Source: Bradyrhizobium sp. ARR65 (GTDB lineage Bacteria > Pseudomonadota > Alphaproteobacteria > Rhizobiales > Xanthobacteraceae). From it: a DNA stretch of 64,000 nucleotides. The stretch is from NCBI RefSeq assembly GCF_000472385.1, contig NZ_AWZU01000024.1, positions 60,575 through 124,574 on the forward strand. The letters are read 5' to 3'. The notes below the pieces were generated by a model. That model was given only the letters and a program-made list of their open reading frames with translations, did not search any database and was not told the origin of the DNA. A program made the position numbers and the translations under genes. This document shows positions 34,755 to 42,827 of the stretch, piece by piece (position 1 is the stretch's first letter; each line of letters starts with the position of its first letter).

Positions 34755-35061
34755 TCCGCTCTCCGGCGTTTGGATTTGCTTGTCGCATTCAGACCTACTG
34801 AGCCGGCTTTAGCAAGACAGGTTTTCGCAGGAGCCGGCGACGATTTCGCATCCGCACGAAGGCGCCACCGGTGAGCCGCGCCCGCGCCGACCTCGCGATC
34901 GAACAGGCCAGGCAATGGTTTCCTCGGGGTCAACCGCGGCCGGCTGGGGCCCGTGCGATTACCAAGCGCTAACTCTGCCGCGCGAATCCGATTGCGGTGA
35001 CTCCGCGCAAGTGATCGAATCCATCCATTTCAAATCGATCAATTGCGGTGAGGTTATTACG
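34755..35061. promoter_or_regulatory. Divergent intergenic region with three clustered GANTC sites
   Basis: This 307-base gap lies between the M20 peptidase (minus) and a small ORF (plus). GAATC (34984-34988), GACTC (34999-35003) and GAATC (35017-35021) fall within 38 bases, 41-78 bases before the small ORF start. Nothing else is recognisable. Confidence 0.4.
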
Positions 35062-35181
35062 ATGCTTGCCGAGAAGTTTTTCCTGGTGCTGGAAACCCTC
35101 CGAAGCCACGCCAACGACAGATTCGTGGTCGTGAACCCCGCCGTGCGGTACATTCCAGTGAAGCTGCCGCCCGCGAAATAG
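35062..35181 (+). CDS. Putative small protein (39 aa)
   Basis: ATG 35062 is preceded by TGAGG at about ten bases. The 39-residue product starts with a hydrophobic amphipathic helix (MLAEKFFLVLETL) and ends in VKLPPAK. It resembles short conserved hypothetical proteins I recall from Bradyrhizobium genomes, but that is from memory and unverified. It has no signal peptide. The GANTC cluster upstream suggests a regulated promoter. Confidence 0.45.
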   Translation: MLAEKFFLVLETLRSHANDRFVVVNPAVRYIPVKLPPAK

Positions 35182-35224
35182 GGTCGAAGGCGAGTTTGTC
35201 GCTCCAGGTTGCGCCGAGTTGCCG

Positions 35225-35662
35225 CTACCGCCGCGCGCCGTGCACGTCCGCGGGCGTGACCGCATCCTGATAATTGTTGCCGAAATGCGTGCGCAGATAA
35301 TTCACGACAGCCGCAATCTGGTCGTCGCTCATCATGTCCGCAAAGGACGGCATGCCGCGGCGACCATTGACGACGAGATCCACCGCATAGCCGCTGGCCT
35401 CAAGATTGCGGTCGGAGGCGAGCGACGGATAAGCGCCCGCTCCCGTTGCGCCAAGCGCGTCGCCCATGTGGCAGCCGCGGCAAACATTGACATACAACTC
35501 CTCGCCGCTCATCTCGACAAAGCGATAGCCCGAGCTGAATGTACGGCTCTTGAGAACAGGCCCGTCGTCCTCGGCGCGTGTGCCCTGACCACGCAGCAGC
35601 ACCAGCAGTGCGATCGTCGCCAGCGCAGCGTGCGGCAGCGCCTTTGCGTTCGAACGCCTCAT
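35225..35662 (-). CDS. Periplasmic c-type cytochrome
   Basis: ATG 35662 overlaps the stop of the upstream flavin oxidase by four bases (ATGA), implying translational coupling. The 145-residue protein has a signal peptide (cleavage near 30), one haem-binding CRGCH (C61, C64, H65) and a likely axial methionine M104 in RRGMPSF. This makes it a small class I cytochrome c. It probably takes electrons from the flavoenzyme and passes them to the respiratory chain. A longer upstream frame would run through the oxidase gene and is rejected. Confidence 0.88.
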   Translation of the reverse strand: MRRSNAKALPHAALATIALLVLLRGQGTRAEDDGPVLKSRTFSSGYRFVEMSGEELYVNVCRGCHMGDALGATGAGAYPSLASDRNLEASGYAVDLVVNGRRGMPSFADMMSDDQIAAVVNYLRTHFGNNYQDAVTPADVHGARR

Positions 35663-37254
35663 GTCTTCACCACCCGCTCGTGCAACCGGGTGATGGCATC
35701 GAGCGAAGACAGGATCGCTCCCTCCTGCCACGCCGGCAGCGCAGAGGCGTGTTCGCCCGCAAGCACAATGCGGCCGTCGATCTCGCACAGATTGCGGTAG
35801 TGCTGTGTGCGCGCATCATCCGACCAGTCGCCGCTGCAGCCCAGCGTGAAGGGCACGCGATGCCAGGCCACCGCGATGCCGTTCTCAAATTCGGATTTGT
35901 ATTGCGGGTGGATCATCGCACCGAACTCGACCGCGCGAGCCACGCGCTCATCCGGCGGCATCGCGGTGAATTCGTAAGTATTGGCTCCGTCGAACAGATA
36001 GGCGCCGAGGAGCACGCCCGGCCCGGTCCTGTTATAGCCGCTATTGGGATAGCCGATTTGCCGGATCGGCAAGTCGGTGTAGCTGATGCCGCCATAGATG
36101 GCATCGTCCTCCTCCCAGAAACGCCGCCTGAACTGCAGCCCGATCTTCACCGAGCCGGCATAGGGGACCGCATCGATGGCTGCTTTCATCGCCGCGCCGG
36201 CATTGACCTTGAGCTGACTCAGGATCGACAGGGGAATCGTGCACACGCACCAGTCGGCACGCGCTTGCAACGGGCTCTTCGGGTTTTTCGCATCAACATA
36301 CGTCACGGTGACACCGCGATCGTCCTGAAGAATCTCCGTCACCCGGGCGTTGTAGCGGATGAGATCGCCGACCTCCTTCACGAACGCCTTGCCGATCATA
36401 TCCATCCCGCCGACGGGCTGGAACATGGTGGTCTGGAAATTGTAGTTGGCGAAATTGTGCAGATAGCGCCAGAGCTGCGACTTCAAGATGTCCGACAAGC
36501 CCACGGGATCGCTCGGCAGCGGCATTGCCGTAAGCCCGCCGCCGGGCGCCTCGGCATACCCGCGATATTCGGACGAGATCAGGCTCGCTCTGTAGCGATA
36601 GTCGCGGTCGAGCGCGCCCCATGAGCGCAGCGCCTGCAGGAGAATGTCCTGATCCTGCTTGGAGACCACTTCATCCAGTTTGCCCTGGCTCGTCACCTTC
36701 GCCAGCAATTCCGAGACCTGCCCCTGGAAATCGGCCTTCACCCAGCGAATCCGCTGCGGCACACCGCCGAACGCGCGCGAGGCATGAAGATAAGCGTTGT
36801 GATTGAGCTGGATGAAGGGCTCCAGTGCCACGTTAAAGCGTTTGCAGTAATCGAGCAACGCACGGTGGTGATAGGGAATGCGCCACGGCCCTGGATTGAG
36901 GTAGAGACCATCGTCGAATTTACAGGTCTGCTTGAAGCCGCCGAGCTCGACAAAGCTGTCGCCGCCGCGCAAAGACCAGTTGCGACCGCCGGCGCGATCA
37001 TTGAACTCCAGCACCTGCACCTTATAGCCGGCCTTGCGCAGCTCGAGCGCAGCGGTCATCCCGGCAAGTCCCGCGCCGAGAATGAGCACGGAGGCGCCCT
37101 TGGGGTCGCCTTGCAGCCTGATCGGTCCCTGGTAGCGGGATTCGGAGGCAAACCCCAGCGCCGTCATCGCGTGATACATCGCGGCGCTGCCGGCCATCGC
37201 TCCGATCAGCGAGAGCAGATCGCGTCGTCTCACCGTGAGAGGCTCGTCCGGCAT
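35659..37254 (-). CDS. Tat-exported FAD-dependent amine/amino-acid oxidoreductase
   Basis: ATG 37254 gives 531 residues. The N-terminus VRRRDLLSLIGAMAGSAA is a twin-arginine signal. The FAD dinucleotide-binding motif LILGAGLAGMTAALELRKAG lies at 58-77, followed by NDRAGGRNWSLRGG and a C-terminal GRIVLAGEHASALPAWQEGAI typical of flavin monoamine oxidases and L-amino-acid oxidases. It is exported folded with FAD. The coupled cytochrome c gene suggests it works as a dehydrogenase feeding the respiratory chain rather than making H2O2. The substrate is unknown. Confidence 0.85.
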   Translation of the reverse strand: MPDEPLTVRRRDLLSLIGAMAGSAAMYHAMTALGFASESRYQGPIRLQGDPKGASVLILGAGLAGMTAALELRKAGYKVQVLEFNDRAGGRNWSLRGGDSFVELGGFKQTCKFDDGLYLNPGPWRIPYHHRALLDYCKRFNVALEPFIQLNHNAYLHASRAFGGVPQRIRWVKADFQGQVSELLAKVTSQGKLDEVVSKQDQDILLQALRSWGALDRDYRYRASLISSEYRGYAEAPGGGLTAMPLPSDPVGLSDILKSQLWRYLHNFANYNFQTTMFQPVGGMDMIGKAFVKEVGDLIRYNARVTEILQDDRGVTVTYVDAKNPKSPLQARADWCVCTIPLSILSQLKVNAGAAMKAAIDAVPYAGSVKIGLQFRRRFWEEDDAIYGGISYTDLPIRQIGYPNSGYNRTGPGVLLGAYLFDGANTYEFTAMPPDERVARAVEFGAMIHPQYKSEFENGIAVAWHRVPFTLGCSGDWSDDARTQHYRNLCEIDGRIVLAGEHASALPAWQEGAILSSLDAITRLHERVVKT

Positions 37255-37377
37255 CCTCGTGATCGCCCCCGCTTCCGGGCGACAAAGGAAACGACTGATA
37301 TGGCCGCTGTCAAGAAAGCGGATGATGCGTGCCCCGCACAACACGCGTTGTTGATCTCACGAGAGCGGCCCGCGACC

Positions 37378-38445
37378 TCAGCCTTTGCGGTCGGGGACTG
37401 CAGCCTCGGCAAAGGTCGCCATACCGTTATGCAGCGCACAGGCGAGGCGCAGGATCGGCAACGCTAGCGCGGCGCCTGAGCCCTCGCCAAGCCGCAAATC
37501 GAGATCGAGGAGCGGGCGCGCTTCCAGCGCGTCCAGCACCAATCGATGCCCCTGCTCGGCCGAACGGTGCGAAAATATCAGATAGGGTCGGCAGGATGGA
37601 TTCACCCGCGACGCCGCAAGTGCTGCGACCGAGACGATGAAGCCGTCGACCAGCACCGGGATGCGCTGTCGCGCGGCGGCGATGATGGCGCCGGCGATGG
37701 CGGCGATCTCTAGACCACCGACCGCGCACAGGACGCGCTCGGGAGAGCTGCCCGGTGCAAGGCCATGCAGCGCGATCGCTGCGTCGATCGCGCGCGCCTT
37801 GCGTGCGCGGCCCTCAGCATCGACACCGGTGCCGTTACCAGCGATCATGTCGGCGCTTGTCCGCAGCAGCGCGGCGGCAATTGCCGCTGCGCTCGTGGTG
37901 TTGCCGATGCCCATTTCGCCGAGAATGAGCATGTCAGGCTCGCTGCTGACCGCACGCGCCACCGCGCGCTTGCCGCAATCGAAGGCGAAGGCGAGGTCCG
38001 CAGCCTCAAGCGCGGTCTGTCTGCTGAAGTCGCGGCTGCCGCGCCGCGGCTTATCGGTGACAATGCCTGGCATCGGCACTTCCGCCAGCGTGCCGGCGTC
38101 GACGACTTCCAGATGCGAGCCCAATTCGCGCGCCAGGACCGAAATTGCCGCGCCACCGCGGGCAAAGTTGGCCATCATCGCAATCGTGACTTCTTGCGGA
38201 TAGGCCGAGACGCCCCGCGCTGCGATGCCATGATCGCCGGCAAAGACGATAATCGGCACGCGCGCGGCGCGTGGTCGCTCAGTGTGCTGCAGAGCGGCAA
38301 GATCGATCGCGAGCGTCTCGATCCGGCCAAGCGCGCCGCGCGGCTTCGTTAGCTGGTCCTGACGGGCGCGGGCGGACTCTCGATGGCTCGCTGAGACATC
38401 GGGGCATTTTTCGTAAACCCATCCAGGAAGCATATCGTCTCGCAT
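37378..38445 (-). CDS. cobT: Nicotinate-nucleotide--dimethylbenzimidazole phosphoribosyltransferase
   Basis: The enzyme makes alpha-ribazole 5'-phosphate from DMB and nicotinate mononucleotide for the lower loop of cobalamin (called CobU in Pseudomonas denitrificans). The 355-residue protein has FAGDHGIAARGVSAYP, the GEMGIGNTTSAAA phosphate region and the catalytic glutamate E321 in LGEGSGAALALPIL. It is the last gene of the minus-strand cobalamin operon, nine bases after cobF. It is unrelated to the CobT subunit of cobaltochelatase. Confidence 0.95.
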   Translation of the reverse strand: MRDDMLPGWVYEKCPDVSASHRESARARQDQLTKPRGALGRIETLAIDLAALQHTERPRAARVPIIVFAGDHGIAARGVSAYPQEVTIAMMANFARGGAAISVLARELGSHLEVVDAGTLAEVPMPGIVTDKPRRGSRDFSRQTALEAADLAFAFDCGKRAVARAVSSEPDMLILGEMGIGNTTSAAAIAAALLRTSADMIAGNGTGVDAEGRARKARAIDAAIALHGLAPGSSPERVLCAVGGLEIAAIAGAIIAAARQRIPVLVDGFIVSVAALAASRVNPSCRPYLIFSHRSAEQGHRLVLDALEARPLLDLDLRLGEGSGAALALPILRLACALHNGMATFAEAAVPDRKG

Positions 38446-38454
38446 TCGAACGCC

Positions 38455-39204
38455 TCAGCCCACGCGCTTCAAAATGTAGCTATCCATGATCCAGCCATGC
38501 CGCTCCCGCGCTTGCCGTCGCGCGGCAACGATGGTTGCGCTCACCTCCGTGAGCGCGCCCGACAAAATGATCTGGCCTGGCATGCCGAGATAGGCGCCCC
38601 ACCAGATATGAAGGCCCTCAGGCTCGAGCGTCTGGAACGCGGTGCCGCCGTCGAGCATGACCACCACGGTATCGACGCCCGCCGGCCAGCCGCCTTCGCG
38701 CAAACGCCGCCCCGTGGTGACCAGAAACGGAGCACCGATCTCGTTGAGCGGCAGTGCATGCGCGGCGCACAGCGCCTGAATCGCCGTGATGCCCGGCACC
38801 ACCTCGATGTCAGGCAGCGGATCGAGACGGCGCGCGATGCGCAGGCTCGAATCGTAGAGCGAGGGATCGCCCCAGATCAGAAGCGCAACGCGTCCCTCTC
38901 CGCCCAGATGACGGTCGATCTCGCGCGACCATGCCTGCGCGACCGCCTCATGCCAATGATCGACGCCGCCGCGGTAATCCTCCCGCGCGCTATCGCGTAC
39001 CGGCAGATCGAACTCCACCACCTGCGTCCTACGGTTGGTGAGCACGTCGGCGCAAATCGCGCGCCGCAAATCCGCAAGCTCGGATTTTTCATCGCCCTTG
39101 CGCGGAATGAGGATGAGATCGGCGGCGTTGATCGCGCCGACCGCCTTGCGTGTCAGGTGCGCAGGGTCGCCGCAGCCGATACCGATGAGGGAGAGGGTGA
39201 GCAT
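38455..39204 (-). CDS. cobF: Precorrin-6A synthase (deacetylating)
   Basis: CobF methylates precorrin-5 at C-1 with SAM and releases the C-20 acetyl group as acetate, the ring-contraction release specific to the aerobic pathway. The 249-residue protein starts SLIGIGCGDPAHLTRKAVGAIN, the tetrapyrrole methylase SAM fold, and has the family GDPSLYDS and PGITAIQAL loops. It is separated from cbiM by a 48-base gap containing a strong hairpin, and is closely followed by cobT. Confidence 0.95.
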   Translation of the reverse strand: MLTLSLIGIGCGDPAHLTRKAVGAINAADLILIPRKGDEKSELADLRRAICADVLTNRRTQVVEFDLPVRDSAREDYRGGVDHWHEAVAQAWSREIDRHLGGEGRVALLIWGDPSLYDSSLRIARRLDPLPDIEVVPGITAIQALCAAHALPLNEIGAPFLVTTGRRLREGGWPAGVDTVVVMLDGGTAFQTLEPEGLHIWWGAYLGMPGQIILSGALTEVSATIVAARRQARERHGWIMDSYILKRVG

Positions 39205-39215
39205 GGCGGGCTTAA

Positions 39216-39244
39216 AAGGGCGGCCGCATTCGCGGGCCGCCCTT
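39216..39244 (-). terminator. Intra-operon hairpin between cbiM and cobF
   Basis: AAGGGCGGCC (39216-39225) pairs exactly with GGCCGCCCTT (39235-39244) around a nine-base loop. On the minus strand the stem is followed by a short TTTT. It starts nine bases past the cbiM stop and ends 11 bases before the cobF start codon, so it may be a partial terminator or an mRNA processing/stability element. Confidence 0.6.
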
Positions 39245-39252
39245 CCCGTTTT

Positions 39253-39930
39253 CTAGCCGGCGTGATGCAGGCGCGGCGTGACCAGCGCACCGTCGAAGAT
39301 GCCGCGCAGCGATTTTGCCAGTGCCAGCACCGCGAGATCAACCAGCGGCTCGATGACGATCACCAGTGCGTAGGACGCTCCGAACGCGGCAATCGACTTC
39401 AAGTTCTCGACGCCCAACCCAGCGCCGTAGAGCGCCCAGAACGCAACCCAGGCAATGATGCCGGCCTGATAGGCGCTGGAGAGCGACAGCGCCTGGCCGT
39501 AGCGCAGGTCGACATAGGCAGTGTGGCGCGGGATGATGCGTTCGGCCAGCGCGCCGATGGCGAACAGCGGCACCAACAGCGTCGTCACGTTCATGCCGTA
39601 TTGCGGCAGGTCGGTCGGCACGAAGAACAGGCCCTGCAACAGAAGGCCCAGCGCGAGGCCGAGCGCGGCCGGCGCGGCGCCAAAAATCAGGAACAGCGTC
39701 GAACCGAAGATGAAATGCACTTCCGATACGCCGACCGGAAAATGCGGGAGCATCTGGAAGAAAGTGAACACGGATAGCGTGGTCGCGGCCGTGCGCAGCG
39801 CAAGCGAGCCCGCACCCTGCTTGCGCACCGTGTCGGCCGCAAGCCTGAAGGCGTAACCCCCGGCGCCCACGGCTGTTGCATAGCTCAACACGATCTTCGC
39901 GCCGTTCACGACGCCGGGTTCGATATGCAT
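39253..39930 (-). CDS. cbiM: CbiM-like cobalt/nickel ECF transporter S component
   Basis: ATG 39930 (AGGAG upstream) gives 225 residues with about six membrane helices. The N-terminus MHIEPG keeps His2, which in CbiM/NikM helps coordinate the metal through the free amino terminus, and HFPVGVSEVHFIFGSTLFLIFG matches the metal-site helix. It would take up Co2+ for corrin synthesis. The CbiN, CbiQ and CbiO partners are not adjacent, so it is either a solitary importer or uses modules from elsewhere. It lies in the cobalamin operon 43 bases after cobA. Confidence 0.85.
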   Translation of the reverse strand: MHIEPGVVNGAKIVLSYATAVGAGGYAFRLAADTVRKQGAGSLALRTAATTLSVFTFFQMLPHFPVGVSEVHFIFGSTLFLIFGAAPAALGLALGLLLQGLFFVPTDLPQYGMNVTTLLVPLFAIGALAERIIPRHTAYVDLRYGQALSLSSAYQAGIIAWVAFWALYGAGLGVENLKSIAAFGASYALVIVIEPLVDLAVLALAKSLRGIFDGALVTPRLHHAG

Positions 39931-39973
39931 GGTCCAGTCTCCTTTTTCGAGGCGGTGGGGTTGAGTTGATACG

Positions 39974-40699
39974 TCAAGCCTCTTCAGCGGCGAGCGAGCC
40001 GAAGAGAATGATGGCGGTCGCGGTGACACTCTCCTGCTTGAGCTGCTCGGCGAGCTTTGCAACGCTCGTGCGGACGAACCGCTGATCGGCGTGGCCGATG
40101 GATTCGGCCAGCAGCGCCGGCGTGTCGGGCGACAGGCCTTGCGCGATCAGCTTGGCCGCGAGCGCCGGAAAGGTACGCTTGCCCATATAGACGGCGGTGG
40201 TGGAATTCGGGTCGGTCAACGCCGCCCAATTGAGATCCTCTGGCAGTTCGCCACGCACGTCGGCGCCGGTGATGAACTGCACGCGGCGCGAGGTGTGGCG
40301 GCGCGTGAGCGGAATTCCCGCCGCCGCCGCCGCCGCGCAGGCTGCCGTGACGCCGGGGATGATCTCAAAGGCAATGCCGGCAGCGCGCAGCGCCTCGATC
40401 TCCTCTTCGAGCCGGCCGAAGATGCCGGCATCGCCGGACTTCAGCCGCACCACGGCAGCGCCCGTCGCGGCATAGTCGACGAGCAGCCGGCTGACATGCT
40501 CCTGCTTGGCCGAGGGTCGCCCGGCGCGCTTGCCGACCGAGACCCGCCGCGCGCCTTCGCGGGCGTGATCCAGAATAGCTCCGGAAGCGAGGTCGTCATA
40601 GAGCACGACATCGGCCGCGCGCAGCCGCGCCGCGGCCTTCAGCGTCAGAAGCTCGGGATCGCCAGGCCCCGCCGAAACAAAGGAAACAAAGCCGCTCAC
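39974..40699 (-). CDS. cobA: Uroporphyrinogen-III C-methyltransferase
   Basis: CobA adds methyl groups to C-2 and C-7 of uroporphyrinogen III using SAM, giving precorrin-2 for cobalamin (and siroheme). The 241-residue protein starts with GTG at 40699, overlapping the cobB stop (GTGA). Motifs are VSAGPGDPELLTLKAA, VRLKSGDAGIFGRLEEE and PGVTAACAAAAAAGIPLT. It is a single-domain SUMT without the CysG dehydrogenase/chelatase part, consistent with the aerobic corrin pathway. Confidence 0.96.
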   Translation of the reverse strand: MSGFVSFVSAGPGDPELLTLKAAARLRAADVVLYDDLASGAILDHAREGARRVSVGKRAGRPSAKQEHVSRLLVDYAATGAAVVRLKSGDAGIFGRLEEEIEALRAAGIAFEIIPGVTAACAAAAAAGIPLTRRHTSRRVQFITGADVRGELPEDLNWAALTDPNSTTAVYMGKRTFPALAAKLIAQGLSPDTPALLAESIGHADQRFVRTSVAKLAEQLKQESVTATAIILFGSLAAEEA

Positions 40700-42045
40700 C
40701 TGTCCTCCGCGATGAGATGAAAGAATGTGCCGGTGACGTTGCCGCGCCGCGAGCCGGTCTCGGTGACCTCGGCGCCGTTAGCGTCGCGCACGATCGCCAG
40801 GGGCGTGTCGGGCTGGGCAAGAATCGTCGCATAGTGGAACTCGTGCCCGCGGAGCTGGGCGCCGGCAGCGAAGCCCGGCATTGGCGCGTGCAAGCCGGCC
40901 TTGCGGTAGCCGAGATGCATTTTGCGCTTGGCAAAGCTGGTCTCAAGTCCGAGCAGCCCCGTCATTTCGTGGCGCATCCCCTCTTTGTCGGTCAAGGCGC
41001 GACCCAACACCATATAGCCCCCGCATTCGCCGTGCACGGGGCACGCTTCGGCAAAGTTGCGCAAGCGCTCCCGGAAGCGCAGATTCGCGGCAATCTTGCC
41101 AGCATGCAATTCCGGATAACCGCCGGGCAGCCAGCAGACATCGGCGCTCTCATCGGGTCCTTCATCGGCCAGTGGCGAAAACGGCACGATCTCGGCGCCG
41201 GCCGCGCGCCAGCCCTCGAGAATGTGCGGATAGACGAAGGAGAAGGCGGCATCGCGCGCCAGCGCAACGCGCTGGCCGGGCGGCGCGACACGCGCATGGC
41301 AGTCACGATCGTAGAATGGGTTGAGCGCTGCGAAACCCATTGCCTTCGGCGTGCGCGCTACCTCCTCAGCGAGCCCGAGCAGCTCATCAAGATCGACGCG
41401 CTCGGCCACGAGCCGCGCGGCTTCGCCGATCAACTCGTCTAGTCGCGAGAACTCTTCGGCCTGCACCAGGCCCAGGTGACGCTCCGGCAGCGCAATCGGT
41501 GCATGCCGCGGCAGCGCGCCGAGCACGGGAATATTGGCGGCCTGCATCGCATACCGGATCAGAGCCTCATGGCGCGGGCTGGCGATGCGATTGAGAATGA
41601 CACCGGCGATCCGCACGCCGGGCCGGAAATCACGCAAGCCGCTCGCGACCGCCGCGGCGGTCTGGGCCTGACCTGCGGGATCGAGCACCAGCAGCACCGG
41701 CCAGCCCATCATCTCCGCGATATCCGCGCTGGCGCCGGTACCGGCCCGGCCCGGCGTCGCCACGCCATCGAACAGGCCCATCGAGCCCTCGGCCAGCACC
41801 AGATCCGCATCCTGGCCGCGAGCAACCAGCGTCTCGATGGTCTCGCGCGGCATCGCCCAGCTATCAACATTGACCGAGGTCCGTCCTGTTGCTGCGGCAT
41901 GAAAAGCGGGATCGATATAGTCGGGACCGCTCTTGAAACATTGCACGGCAAGTCCGCGATCACGAAAGGCGCGCGCCAGCGCCAAGGTCAGCGTGGTCTT
42001 GCCGGTGCCGGAGGCAGGAGCGGAAATGACAAGCGCGCGCGACAT
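40696..42045 (-). CDS. cobB: Hydrogenobyrinic acid a,c-diamide synthase
   Basis: The glutamine amidotransferase amidates the a and c side chains of hydrogenobyrinate using ATP. The 449-residue protein has an N-terminal ATPase domain with P-loop SAPASGTGKTT (8-18), the FKSGPDYIDP motif, and a C-terminal GATase with the nucleophilic cysteine in VHGECGGYMVLG and the histidine in GTFFHLI. It shares one base with cobM upstream (TAATG) and four with cobA downstream. Confidence 0.96.
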   Translation of the reverse strand: MSRALVISAPASGTGKTTLTLALARAFRDRGLAVQCFKSGPDYIDPAFHAAATGRTSVNVDSWAMPRETIETLVARGQDADLVLAEGSMGLFDGVATPGRAGTGASADIAEMMGWPVLLVLDPAGQAQTAAAVASGLRDFRPGVRIAGVILNRIASPRHEALIRYAMQAANIPVLGALPRHAPIALPERHLGLVQAEEFSRLDELIGEAARLVAERVDLDELLGLAEEVARTPKAMGFAALNPFYDRDCHARVAPPGQRVALARDAAFSFVYPHILEGWRAAGAEIVPFSPLADEGPDESADVCWLPGGYPELHAGKIAANLRFRERLRNFAEACPVHGECGGYMVLGRALTDKEGMRHEMTGLLGLETSFAKRKMHLGYRKAGLHAPMPGFAAGAQLRGHEFHYATILAQPDTPLAIVRDANGAEVTETGSRRGNVTGTFFHLIAEDR

Positions 42046-42827
42046 TATGCGCCTTCCGGAAAGCGGGGCGCGGTGCCGATGGGCCGGTAGCGGCGGTCAT
42101 AGTCGGCCGCATAGAGCCGGCTCTCGGCAAAATCCCGTGCTTGCAGCGTGCGGCCGACCAGGATGATGGCGGTGCGCTCGAGCTTCTCGCCAATTGCTGC
42201 GTCCAGCGTGCCCAAGGTGGCGCGCACGATCTTCTCATCGGGCCAGCTCGCGCGCCAGACCACAGCCACCGGGCAGTCCGCGCCATAATGCGGCAGCAGC
42301 TCCGCGATGACCTTGCCCAGCACATGCACCGAAAGGTGGATCGCCAGCACCGCCCCGGTCGCCGCAAAGGCCGCAAGCTTTTCGCCGTCCGGCATCGCAC
42401 TCGCACGCCCCGAGGTGCGCGTCAGCACCACCGATTGCGCAAGCCCCGGCAGCGTAAGCTCGGCTTGCAGCGCGGCCGCGGCGGCGGCGAACGACGGCAC
42501 CCCCGGCGTGACGGTGAAGGGAATGCCGAGCTCGCGCAGCCGGCGGAGCTGCTCGCCCATCGCCGACCACACCGAGAGATCGCCGGAATGCAGCCGCGCG
42601 ACGTCCTTGCCTTGCGCATGCGCGCATCTGATTTCATCGATGATGGCATCGAGCGACAGCGGCGCGGTGTTGACGATGCGCGCGCCTTCCGGGCAATGCG
42701 CCAGAATTTCCCGCGGCACCAGGGAGCCGGCATAGAGGCAGACCGGACAGGCCGCGATCAGGTCGCGGCCGCGCAAAGTAATGAGGTCGGCCGCGCCGGG
42801 ACCTGCGCCGATGAAATGCACGGTCAT
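42045..42827 (-). CDS. cobM: Precorrin-4 C(11)-methyltransferase
   Basis: CobM methylates precorrin-4 at C-11 with SAM to give precorrin-5. The ATG at 42827 overlaps the cobL stop by four bases (ATGA). The 260-residue protein shows the tetrapyrrole methylase motifs FIGAGPGAADLITLRG, VARLHSGDLSVWSAMGEQ and TPGVPSFAAAAA. No cobE reading frame lies between cobL and cobM. Confidence 0.96.
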   Translation of the reverse strand: MTVHFIGAGPGAADLITLRGRDLIAACPVCLYAGSLVPREILAHCPEGARIVNTAPLSLDAIIDEIRCAHAQGKDVARLHSGDLSVWSAMGEQLRRLRELGIPFTVTPGVPSFAAAAAALQAELTLPGLAQSVVLTRTSGRASAMPDGEKLAAFAATGAVLAIHLSVHVLGKVIAELLPHYGADCPVAVVWRASWPDEKIVRATLGTLDAAIGEKLERTAIILVGRTLQARDFAESRLYAADYDRRYRPIGTAPRFPEGA

